From Massilia sp. (GTDB lineage: Bacteria > Pseudomonadota > Gammaproteobacteria > Burkholderiales > Burkholderiaceae_D): a DNA stretch of 37,019 nt. The notes under the pieces were generated by a model that did no database searches, was not told the origin of the DNA, and saw nothing but the letters and a program-made list of their open reading frames with translations. The stretch lies in the NCBI GenBank assembly GCA_028291845.1, contig JAQGNM010000128.1, positions 1 to 37,019 of the forward strand, given 5' to 3'. Both the position numbers and the translations under genes were made by a program. Position 1 is the stretch's first letter; every line of letters begins with the position of its first letter. Shown piece by piece: positions 26,067 to 33,795 of this stretch.

Positions 26067-27116
26067 TCAGCGCGAAGCCGCGCGCTCGGCGGGCGGCAAC
26101 AGCGGCACGCCGTACTGCATCAGGATGGCGTCGATTTTCGGCCGGTTGCGCTCGATGGCGGCGTCGATGCGTTGCTTGTAGGCGGCCTCGCCGAAGCGTG
26201 TCGCCATGACGATGTCGAATTCGAATTGCATGCCCGGCTGCTGCCTGAGCGGAATCGCCACCACTGGCGCCCGGTTGGCCTGGCGGGCATAGTAGCCGGC
26301 GATCGGTCCCCAGATGAAGGCGATGTCGATGACGCCGTTGACCAGGTCTTTCTCGACCATTTCGCCCGGGTAGCGCTCGATGTCGCCCGATTGCGCCTGG
26401 TACGAGACGATGCGCTCGATCAAGCCGTGATCGAGCAGCCAGTCGGCCACCGGCGAACCGCCGAACACGCCCAGGCGCATGGTGGCGCGCCTGGCTGGGT
26501 CGAGCTTGAGCAGGTCGTCGAGCTTGTGCACTTCGTCGAAGCCGCGGCCCTTGATATAGGCCATGGCGTAGCTGGACCGGTAGTAGGGGCGGGTGGTGGC
26601 GCCCAGGTCGAAGCCGGCGGCGACTCCCGTGACCAGATCGCACTTGAAGGTGTCGGTGTCGGGATCTTTCGCCCGCAGGGTATTGCGTATGAAACCCATG
26701 CGTTGCGGATACCAGGTGTATTCGATCTTCCAGCCCAGGTCCTGCGCCAGGAGGGCGGCGATCTTGTTTTCGAAGCCTTGCAGCGCGCGGTTGGAGAACG
26801 GCAGGTTGTTGGGGTCCTGGCAGACTCGCAGCACGCCTGGCGCTGACCCTGCCGCCACCGCCGGGGCCGCGGGCGGCGCTGGCGCCGCTTGTGGCGCTTG
26901 GAGCGCCGGTGTCGCTTGTGTCGCCGGTGTCGCTTGTGTCGCCGGTGTCCCTTGTGTCGCCGGTGTCGCCGCTGTGGCTTGTGCCGCTTGTGCCGCTGGC
27001 GGCGCAGCCTGCGCCCGGGTCGGCGGCGCCGCCAGCGTCAGCGCGGCGCCGGCCAAGGCCGCCGCCAGCGCCGCCGGCACGGTAAGACGGCGTCCACGCC
27101 GGCACAGTCGGCTCAC
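26067..27116 (-). CDS. xoxJ: XoxJ, periplasmic solute-binding-fold partner of methanol dehydrogenase
   Basis: The ~349-residue protein carries a signal peptide (LTVPAALAAALAGAALTLAA), a long Ala/Thr/Gln/Pro linker (about 30-85, encoded by 18-bp repeats) and a type-3 solute-binding fold starting GVLRVCQDPNNLPFSNRALQ and including DLVTGVAAGFDLGATTRPYY and VNGVIDIAFIWGPIAGYYAR. This is the MxaJ/XoxJ pattern, known to be needed for XoxF activity in vivo and thought to help activate or mature the enzyme. GTG at 27116 overlaps the xoxG stop by four bases (GTGA), which decides the start. The order xoxF-(small gene)-xoxG-xoxJ supports the name. Confidence 0.88.
   Translation of the reverse strand: MSRLCRRGRRLTVPAALAAALAGAALTLAAPPTRAQAAPPAAQAAQATAATPATQGTPATQATPATQATPALQAPQAAPAPPAAPAVAAGSAPGVLRVCQDPNNLPFSNRALQGFENKIAALLAQDLGWKIEYTWYPQRMGFIRNTLRAKDPDTDTFKCDLVTGVAAGFDLGATTRPYYRSSYAMAYIKGRGFDEVHKLDDLLKLDPARRATMRLGVFGGSPVADWLLDHGLIERIVSYQAQSGDIERYPGEMVEKDLVNGVIDIAFIWGPIAGYYARQANRAPVVAIPLRQQPGMQFEFDIVMATRFGEAAYKQRIDAAIERNRPKIDAILMQYGVPLLPPAERAASR
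26902..26973 (-). repeat. Four 18-bp tandem repeats inside xoxJ
   Basis: Units of about 18 bp (plus strand GTCGCCGGTGTCGCTTGT, at 26902, 26920, 26938 and 26956) follow each other with 0-3 changes. On the coding strand they give repeats of Thr/Gly-x-Pro-Ala-Thr-Gln-type hexapeptides in the linker after the signal peptide. Being a multiple of three, copy-number change would alter linker length without frameshift. Confidence 0.8.
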
Positions 27117-27529
27117 TTGGGAATCTCCTCGAGCCTGCCCGGCTTGATGGCGCCGTCGGCGCGCCCGCGCAGGTAGGCATACAGATTGTCGACATTGTCG
27201 ACCACCATCTTGCTGCCATCGAAGTTCGGCATGCCCTTGGCGACCCTTCCGTGCAGCACGGTGTTCCTGAATTCTTCCGGCGTCAGCACCTTCAGGCTGT
27301 TCACCAGTGATGGCCCGACCAGGCCTTCCTGGGATGCGCCGTGACAGCGCTCGCACGCCAGCGCGCGCCAAGTGCGCCAGCCTTGCAGGGTCTGGCTGTC
27401 GACCTTGTTGCCTTCGATGACCTTGTAGGGCGCCGCTGCCGCAGCCGCCGCGGCCCCGGCGCTGATCGCCGTCACCGCGGCGCTGATTGCGGTGGCGACG
27501 GCAAGCAGGCAAACCTTCCATTTATTCAT
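27113..27529 (-). CDS. xoxG: XoxG, cytochrome c electron acceptor of methanol dehydrogenase
   Basis: The 138-residue periplasmic c-type cytochrome has a signal peptide with a very Ala-rich end (about residues 1-33), one heme site CERCH (Cys59, Cys62, His63) and a probable axial Met100 in GMPNF. YAYLRGRADGAIKP near the end is typical of XoxG/MxaG-like cytochromes. It takes electrons from the PQQ of XoxF and passes them on toward the oxidase. ATG at 27529 is chosen over one at 27541 because GAGG lies six bases upstream. It follows the small Cys protein gene after 105 bp and overlaps xoxJ. Confidence 0.88.
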   Translation of the reverse strand: MNKWKVCLLAVATAISAAVTAISAGAAAAAAAAPYKVIEGNKVDSQTLQGWRTWRALACERCHGASQEGLVGPSLVNSLKVLTPEEFRNTVLHGRVAKGMPNFDGSKMVVDNVDNLYAYLRGRADGAIKPGRLEEIPK

Positions 27530-27593
27530 TGTTTTCCTCATTGCGGTTCCGTGGTGGCGCCGCCCTTGCGCCGAGCGCCGGGTGGTGGAAGTA

Positions 27594-27619
27594 CCGGCGG
27601 CGCCAAATGCCGCCGCCGG
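27594..27619. other. GC-rich 9-bp stem-loop before xoxG
   Basis: CCGGCGGCG (27594-27602) and CGCCGCCGG (27611-27619) pair perfectly around an 8-base loop, in the gap between the small Cys-protein gene and xoxG, 16 bp after the former's stop. No T-run follows on the minus strand. It may be a partial terminator or an mRNA processing/stability element that sets xoxF versus xoxGJ levels. Confidence 0.6.
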
Positions 27620-27634
27620 TCACGCCTTCATGCG

Positions 27635-27982
27635 CTACTGGACATAACAAGCCTTGCGCGCCTGGTCCTGCAGCGCCTTGTATTTGGCGGCCATCGCCTT
27701 GACGCTGGCGGGGTCGCGAAACTCCGCACCGCGCTGGCCGGACAGGCCCTGGTGACGCAGCGCGGTGGCGATCTCGACATATTCATCGTAGCCCACCGCC
27801 TGGGCGATCTGGTCGATCGTGCACGAGCATTTGTACAGATACTCTTGTTTGCCCTGGTGCTGCATCATGCATTCGAGGACATATTCGACGCGGTCGGCGG
27901 TGGGGAAATCGTTCGCCCGCGCCGTCATCGGCAGGGCGCAGGCGAACAGCAGCGCATACAGCGGCGGGCGCAACAAATTCAT
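27635..27982 (-). CDS. Small exported Cys-containing protein between xoxF and xoxG
   Basis: The 115-residue protein has a signal peptide (MNLLRPPLYALLFACALPMT, cleavage near ARA) and a ~90-residue mature domain with four cysteines (Cys38, the CSC pair 52/54, Cys112), compatible with disulfides. The domain looks helical (RVEYVLECMMQHQGKQEYLY, SVKAMAAKYKALQDQARKAC). I know no named family; genes of this type are, to my recollection, found beside xoxF in other betaproteobacteria, which needs checking. It starts 34 bp after xoxF and is surely co-transcribed. Possible roles are a chaperone or a subunit of the dehydrogenase. Confidence 0.8.
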   Translation of the reverse strand: MNLLRPPLYALLFACALPMTARANDFPTADRVEYVLECMMQHQGKQEYLYKCSCTIDQIAQAVGYDEYVEIATALRHQGLSGQRGAEFRDPASVKAMAAKYKALQDQARKACYVQ

Positions 27983-28016
27983 GTGGGTCTCCGGTCTCGG
28001 TAGTCGCTATTCCTGG

Positions 28017-29822
28017 TCAACGCGCAGGCAGTGCGAACACCGTCAACACGCCGCCCAGGTTGGTGTACTTGGCCAGATCCTTGTAGCCGCCCACCGCGCC
28101 CAGGCCCTCGGTCGGCTTTTCCAGGCCGGCCGCCAGGCCGATGCCGGCCCAGCCACCGATGCCCGACAGCACGCCGATGTACTGCTTGCCCTTGTACTCC
28201 CAGGTGTTGACGTTGCCGATGATCCCCGACGGCGTCTTGAACTTCCATAGTTCCTTGCCGTTGTTGTCGACCGCCTTGAGGTAGCCTTCCAGGGTGCCGT
28301 AGAACACAACGTCGCCGGCGGTCGACAGGGCGCCGCTCCACACCGAGAATTTCTCCGGCCTGGACCACACCACCTTGCCGGTGCCGGCATCCCAGGCAAT
28401 GAAATTGCCCATGCCGCCATGGCTGTTCGGCGCCGGATACATCGACAGGGTCGAACCGACGTACGGCTGGCCGGCCGTGTACTCGATCTGGAACGGTTCA
28501 TAATCCATGCAAACGTGGTTGGTCGGCACGTAGAACAGCCCGGTTTTCGGTGAATAGGATGCGGGTTGCTGATCCTTGGTGCCCAGCGCCGACGGGCAGA
28601 TCCCCTTGCTGTTGACATCCGGGCCGTTCTTGTCGGTGCTGTACTTGGCGTTGACGATCGGCCGGCCGCTCTTCATGTCGATCTGGCTTGCCCAGTTCAC
28701 CACCGGATCGTATTTTTGCGCCACCAGCAGGGCGCCGCTGACCCGGTCGAGGGTGTAGCCGAAGCCATTGCGGTCGAAATGCACCAGTGCCTTGCGCACG
28801 GTGCCGCCCACCTTGATGTCGGCCAGAATCATTTCATTGACCCCATCGTAATCCCACTCGTCGTGCGGCGTCATCTGATAGGCCCACTTGGCCTCGCCGG
28901 TATCGAGGTTGCGGGCGAAAATCGTCATCGACCACTTGTTGTCGCCCGGCCGCTGGCGCGGATTCCAGGTGCTGGGATTGCCGGTGCCGTAATACATCAG
29001 GTTGGTGGCCGGATCATAGCTGTACCAGCCCCAGGTGGTGCCGCCGCCGAGTTTCCATTGGTCGCCCTGCCAGGTTTTTAGCGAGGAATCCTTGCCCACC
29101 GGCGCCATCTTGCCTTCGGTCCAGGTCATGGTGGTGGCGGGGTTGATCAGCATGTCCTGATCAGGACCGGTGCTGAAGGCTTTCCACACCAGCTTGCCGG
29201 TGTTCATGTCGAATGCGGTGATGCGCCCGCGCACGCCGAATTCACCGCCGCTAATGCCGGTAATCACCTTGTCCTTGAACACGTGCGGCGTATTGGTGGC
29301 TGTTTCGCCGATCTTCGGATTGCCGGTGACGACTTTCCAGATTTCCTTGCCAGTCTTGGCGTCCAGCGCGACCAGGGTGGTGTCGGCCTGCTGCAGGAAA
29401 ATCTTGCCGTCGGAGTAGGCGACCCCGCGGCTGACGGTGTCGCAGCACATCACGGGAATCACGGCGGGGTCCTGCTTCGGCGTGTATTTCCACTTGATGC
29501 TCTGGTCTTCCAGGCTGAGGGCGTACACGATGTTGGGAAACGGACTGTGCACGTACAAGGTGTCGCCGATCACCAGCGGCCCGCCTTCGTGGCCGCGCAG
29601 CACGCCGGTGGAAAAGGTCCACGCCACCTGCAGATTTTTGGCGTTGTCCTTGTTGATCTGTTTCAGTTCGCTATAACGTTGATTGGCCATGCCGCCCGCC
29701 TGCATGGCCCAGTTCTGCGGGTTTTTGGTCAACGCTTCGACGTCGGAAGCGACGGCCAGGCCGGGCAGCGACAGCAGCACGGCGCACTGCCGCCAGTGTC
29801 TGAGAAATTTGCCGATTAACAT
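28017..29822 (-). CDS. xoxF: XoxF, lanthanide-dependent PQQ methanol dehydrogenase
   Basis: The 601-residue periplasmic enzyme oxidises methanol to formaldehyde (or formate) using PQQ and a rare-earth ion. It has a signal peptide (cleaved near VAS/DVEAL), eight-bladed propeller repeats, the adjacent Cys126-Cys127 disulfide in VMCCDTVSRG, Glu194 in GGEFGVRG, Asn282 in GTGNPSTWNP, and WDYDG with catalytic Asp324 plus Asp326. Asp326 is the extra lanthanide ligand; calcium enzymes (MxaF) have Ala there. Arg351 in HFDRNG is near PQQ. GAGGAG precedes the ATG. The gene lies downstream of gfa and the glutathione-dependent formaldehyde dehydrogenase gene and upstream of xoxG and xoxJ. Metal choice is inferred from Asp326. 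Confidence 0.96.
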   Translation of the reverse strand: MLIGKFLRHWRQCAVLLSLPGLAVASDVEALTKNPQNWAMQAGGMANQRYSELKQINKDNAKNLQVAWTFSTGVLRGHEGGPLVIGDTLYVHSPFPNIVYALSLEDQSIKWKYTPKQDPAVIPVMCCDTVSRGVAYSDGKIFLQQADTTLVALDAKTGKEIWKVVTGNPKIGETATNTPHVFKDKVITGISGGEFGVRGRITAFDMNTGKLVWKAFSTGPDQDMLINPATTMTWTEGKMAPVGKDSSLKTWQGDQWKLGGGTTWGWYSYDPATNLMYYGTGNPSTWNPRQRPGDNKWSMTIFARNLDTGEAKWAYQMTPHDEWDYDGVNEMILADIKVGGTVRKALVHFDRNGFGYTLDRVSGALLVAQKYDPVVNWASQIDMKSGRPIVNAKYSTDKNGPDVNSKGICPSALGTKDQQPASYSPKTGLFYVPTNHVCMDYEPFQIEYTAGQPYVGSTLSMYPAPNSHGGMGNFIAWDAGTGKVVWSRPEKFSVWSGALSTAGDVVFYGTLEGYLKAVDNNGKELWKFKTPSGIIGNVNTWEYKGKQYIGVLSGIGGWAGIGLAAGLEKPTEGLGAVGGYKDLAKYTNLGGVLTVFALPAR

Positions 29823-29923
29823 GATTATCTCCTCTAATATTTTTGTAGGGTGGCCGGGCTTGTCCGCTGCCCGCGCCGGTAAAACTGCGCCGTGTTATCC
29901 GCCGGACTGGCGCTACGGCGGCG

Positions 29924-30577
29924 TCATATCGACGGCGCCTGCTGGGCCTGCTGCGGCTGCTGTGCCTGCTGCCCCTGTTGCGCATTCCAGGTATTGAGCT
30001 TGCCCGACAGCTTGGCGGCGTTGATCGCGATCGCGTCCATCAGCGGCGGCGACAGGACGTCGTAGGGCGCCAGTCCCAGTTCGAGCAGGCGCGCCCTGAC
30101 CGCGCCCATATTTTCTGGATCGGCGCCGGACTCGATGATCGAGGAGACGAAGGCGGCGAAAGTGGGCGCCGCCCAGCCGGCATCGCGAGAGCGTTCGGTG
30201 TGCACGAAATCGAGGCCGTAAAATGCGTGCTTCTCGTTTTCGATACGGCCGAACATGTGGACCCCGCACACCTTGCAGGCATGGCGCCTGATGGTGGCGT
30301 CGGGGTTGACGACCTGCAGCTTGTCGCCGTTCGCCGTCACCTCGACCTGATCGCGCGAGATCACGGCGACCTGCGAGAACAGGGCGCCGTCCGGCTTCCA
30401 GCACTGGGTGCAGCCGCACACGTGGTTGTGGGCGGTTTGCCCTTTCAGGGCGACGGTCACGGTATCGCTGGTGCACAGGCATGCGAGCGTGCCGCCGCCG
30501 AAACCTTCCGCGGTCGGCTTGATGCCGTTGTCGATGGCAGGGTGGATGCGTACTGCGGGTTCTACGGCGTTGTTCAT
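29924..30577 (-). CDS. gfa: S-(hydroxymethyl)glutathione synthase (glutathione-dependent formaldehyde-activating enzyme)
   Basis: The 217-residue protein speeds condensation of formaldehyde with glutathione, producing the substrate of the next enzyme. The zinc-binding cysteines of the Gfa fold are present: CLC (33/35), CGCTQC (54/56/59) and CKVC (101/104). HTERSRDAGWAAPTFAAFVS is typical of the Gfa C-terminal part. An unusual Gln/Ala-rich tail (about residues 200-215, QQGQQAQQPQQAQQAP) follows the folded domain. GAGGA is eight bases before the ATG. The gene follows the class III dehydrogenase gene by 93 bp and precedes xoxF by 101 bp, making a path from methanol to formate. Confidence 0.93.
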   Translation of the reverse strand: MNNAVEPAVRIHPAIDNGIKPTAEGFGGGTLACLCTSDTVTVALKGQTAHNHVCGCTQCWKPDGALFSQVAVISRDQVEVTANGDKLQVVNPDATIRRHACKVCGVHMFGRIENEKHAFYGLDFVHTERSRDAGWAAPTFAAFVSSIIESGADPENMGAVRARLLELGLAPYDVLSPPLMDAIAINAAKLSGKLNTWNAQQGQQAQQPQQAQQAPSI

Positions 30578-30670
30578 GTCGGATCCTCGTGCTGTTTTTG
30601 CTGTTTGGGGTTGATTGGCTGCTGCAAAAGGGATGGCGTCATTGCTTCGCTTGTCGGCGGCGGGCCGCTG

Positions 30671-31777
<1,107 letters not shown>

Positions 31778-31853
31778 GCCTTGTGTTCCCAATGATCGAT
31801 GATGAACGCGGTGATCAACGGATCGGCCTGCGCGCGATCTCCATTCTTTTATG

Positions 31854-31869
31854 AGCAAAACGCATGCCA
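31854..31869 (-). promoter_or_regulatory. Sigma-54 (-24/-12) promoter of frmA-gfa-xox run
   Basis: On the minus strand the sequence TGGCATGCGTTTTGCT fits the sigma-54 consensus TGGCAC/TG-N4-TTGCA/T, with GG and GC at the required 10-bp spacing. Transcription would begin near 31843, giving a leader of about 66 bases before frmA. I found no second site of this quality in the intergenic regions scanned. The cluster encodes a sigma-54 activator (21190-23220), its natural partner. Confidence 0.8.
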
Positions 31870-31946
31870 CCGCCGTCGCGGCGCCAACGCGCCGTGGCGG
31901 CGCCACCGCGCTGTACCACGGCGATGAAAAATCGGAACACCGGCCG

Positions 31947-31959
31947 CGCACACTGTGCG
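31947..31959. promoter_or_regulatory. Candidate upstream activator site: 13-bp palindrome
   Basis: CGCACA-C-TGTGCG is a perfect palindrome centred about 98 bp upstream of the -12 element, the normal distance for binding by a Fis-type sigma-54 activator. A wider AAATCG ... CGATTT pair encloses it. Binding by the local activator is inference. Confidence 0.45.
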
Positions 31960-32166
31960 ATTTCTGGAACAGCGGCGCTGGCTGCGGCGCAGTCAATTCG
32001 ATCTGGTGCTGGTGGCGCCGCGCTGGTAGTTGACCTGTAGCCGACCGGCAGCGCTCACCGCTTGCCATCGCTGGCTGATCAACCCGCTGCGATCTGGTAC
32101 GCTGCACACCGGAGGCATGTGCGCCATCGATCCCCAGGCAGAGCACTTTTTCGGAGCAGCCACCTC

Positions 32167-32904
32167 ATGAGCGACATCCGTGTTACCCCCGCCATCCGCG
32201 CAGCCTTCGTCCCGACCGGCAAGTTGCGCGCCTCCATCAACCTGGGCAACCCGATCCTGGCGCACAGCGTCGACGGCGCGGCGGGCGGCGTGTCGGTCGA
32301 CCTGGCGCGTGAACTGGCCTCGCGGCTCGATGCCGAACTCGAGTTGATCGTGTTCGACACCGCCGCCGGCTCGGTCGAGGCGGTAGCCGGCGAAGCGGCC
32401 GATGTCGGCTTTTTCGCCATCGACCCGCAGCGCGGCGCGCAGATCGCGTTTACGGCGCCGTATGTGCTGATCGAAGGGTTTTATATGGTGCGGGAGACGT
32501 CGCCGATCGTGCGCAACGAGCAGGTCGACGTCGCCGGACAGCGCGTGGTGGTGGGCAAGGGCAGCGCCTACGACCTGTATCTGAGCCGTACGCTGCGGCA
32601 TGCCGAGATCGTGCGCGCGCCCAGTTCGCCGACCGTGGTCGATACTTTCATGGTGGCCGGCGCCGAGGTGGCTGCCGGGGTGCGGCAGCAATTGGAACAA
32701 GATGCGCAGCGCATCGGCGCTCTGCGCTTGCTGGGCGAACGCTTCATGGTGATCCAGCAGGCGATGGGCATGCCGAAAAGCCGCGGCGCCGCTGCTGCCG
32801 CATTCCTGGCGCAATTCGTCGAAGAGATGAAAGCCGGCGGCTCAGTGTCGGACGCGTTGCAACGTCACGCCATCAAGGGTGCCTCGGTGGCGCCGCCGGC
32901 CTGA
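32167..32904 (+). CDS. Type-3 solute-binding domain protein without signal peptide
   Basis: The 245-residue protein matches the SBP_bac_3 fold: FVPTGKLRASINLGNPILAH at the start, GGVSVDLARELASRLDAELE, DVGFFAIDPQRGAQIAFTAP, and VVVGKGSAYDLYLSR in the second lobe. Such proteins normally bind amino acids in the periplasm. From ATG 32167 there is no signal peptide; extending upstream in frame (to 32062) also gives none. It may act in the cytoplasm as a sensor or binding protein, or the real start may differ. No ABC permease is adjacent. It diverges from frmA, so it might share that control region. The ribosome site is weak. Confidence 0.75.
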   Translation: MSDIRVTPAIRAAFVPTGKLRASINLGNPILAHSVDGAAGGVSVDLARELASRLDAELELIVFDTAAGSVEAVAGEAADVGFFAIDPQRGAQIAFTAPYVLIEGFYMVRETSPIVRNEQVDVAGQRVVVGKGSAYDLYLSRTLRHAEIVRAPSSPTVVDTFMVAGAEVAAGVRQQLEQDAQRIGALRLLGERFMVIQQAMGMPKSRGAAAAAFLAQFVEEMKAGGSVSDALQRHAIKGASVAPPA

Positions 32905-32908
32905 AAGA

Positions 32909-33532
32909 TCAGGCGGCCCTGACGCTGTCCAGCGCCGCCGCGTGGCCGGCGCGGTCAATATCGTCGACGCTGGCGGCCAGCGCGCCGCCCGCCGTCATGC
33001 GCGCAATCGCCCGTTCGCCATCGCCCGGCTGCACATCGACCGCACGAACCGCGTCCCGCAGTAACACCACCTCGAAACCGAGCTTCAAGGCATCGATCAC
33101 CGTTTGCAGCACACAATAATCGGTGGCGAGGCCGCCGACGAACACCCGCTGCACGTTTTGGCTGCGCAAGGTGGCGGCCAGATCGGTGCCTTCGAAGCCG
33201 GAGTAGGCGTCGCGCGCGGCGCTGGTGGCCTTCGACACCACCGTCGCGCTTTGCAGATGCAGCTGCGGCGAAAACTGCGCGCCATGCGTGCCGGCGATGC
33301 AATGCGGCGGCCAGATGCCGTTTTGCGCGTGGAACGAGCAGTGATCGGCAGGATGCCAGTCGCGGGTTGCGATGACGGGCAGGCCGGCGCCGTCGAAGGC
33401 GGCAATGGCGCGGTTGAGCACCGGGATTACGGCGTCACCGTCGCCCACGGCCAGCGCGCCGCCCGGCAGGAAATCATGCTGCAGATCGACGATGATCAGG
33501 GCATCGCCCCGGCGCAGTTGAAGTGATTGCAT
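32909..33532 (-). CDS. pncA: Nicotinamidase (isochorismatase-like hydrolase)
   Basis: The 207-residue cytoplasmic enzyme deamidates nicotinamide to nicotinate for NAD salvage. The catalytic triad is Asp16 (IIVDLQHDF), Lys101 (VVSKATSAARDAYSGF) and Cys140 (GLATDYCVLQT). The metal ligands Asp58, His60 (TRDWHP) and His77 (PPHC) match the known PncA set at constant offsets. The cis-peptide region GGLATDYC is conserved. ATG at 33532 is the start that puts the first strand at the N-terminus; the frame continues upstream without meaning. It is convergent with the solute-binding gene (4-bp gap). Confidence 0.93.
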   Translation of the reverse strand: MQSLQLRRGDALIIVDLQHDFLPGGALAVGDGDAVIPVLNRAIAAFDGAGLPVIATRDWHPADHCSFHAQNGIWPPHCIAGTHGAQFSPQLHLQSATVVSKATSAARDAYSGFEGTDLAATLRSQNVQRVFVGGLATDYCVLQTVIDALKLGFEVVLLRDAVRAVDVQPGDGERAIARMTAGGALAASVDDIDRAGHAAALDSVRAA

Positions 33533-33795
33533 AGTTGCTCCTGTAAAGGACGAGCTTGCCGCACGGCCACAGCGGGCGGCTTCGGACCGATGATATAACA
33601 GCATGCGCGCGCCTGCATGTTTGCGCCCGCGCAGCAAACGGTTCGGACGGCCCTGACGGCGGCGCTGTTCACCCACGCTTCAACCATTTCAGGCAGGCTC
33701 TCACCCTGGCTGCATCGCCGCAGGGTGCCGCACCCTCGCGTCGCCAGCGTATCGGGTACGATGGCATGCATGATGAATCCATACGAAAGGCTGTG

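Larger units (their letters stand above)
31778..32166. other. 389-bp divergent regulatory region between frmA and the solute-binding protein gene
   Basis: No gene is recognised; one 60-codon frame (31851-32033) has unlikely composition. It contains the sigma-54 promoter (31854-31869) and a palindrome (31947-31959). An outer pair of AAATCG (31929-31934) and CGATTT (31958-31963) surrounds that palindrome. No sigma-70 promoter for the plus-strand gene could be named. Confidence 0.6.

Noticed and set aside
26902..26973. Tandem repeat considered as a CRISPR array
   Set aside because: 18-bp units directly adjacent without spacers, inside a coding linker.
26050..27219. 389-codon frame overlapping xoxJ on the same strand
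   Set aside because: Repeat-rich Gly/Asp/Thr and Arg translation caused by the 18-bp repeats read in another frame; XoxJ is clear in the overlapping frame.
31851..32033. 60-codon plus-strand frame in the frmA divergent region
   Set aside because: It has an ATG, but poor composition, no ribosome site, and overlaps the sigma-54 promoter.
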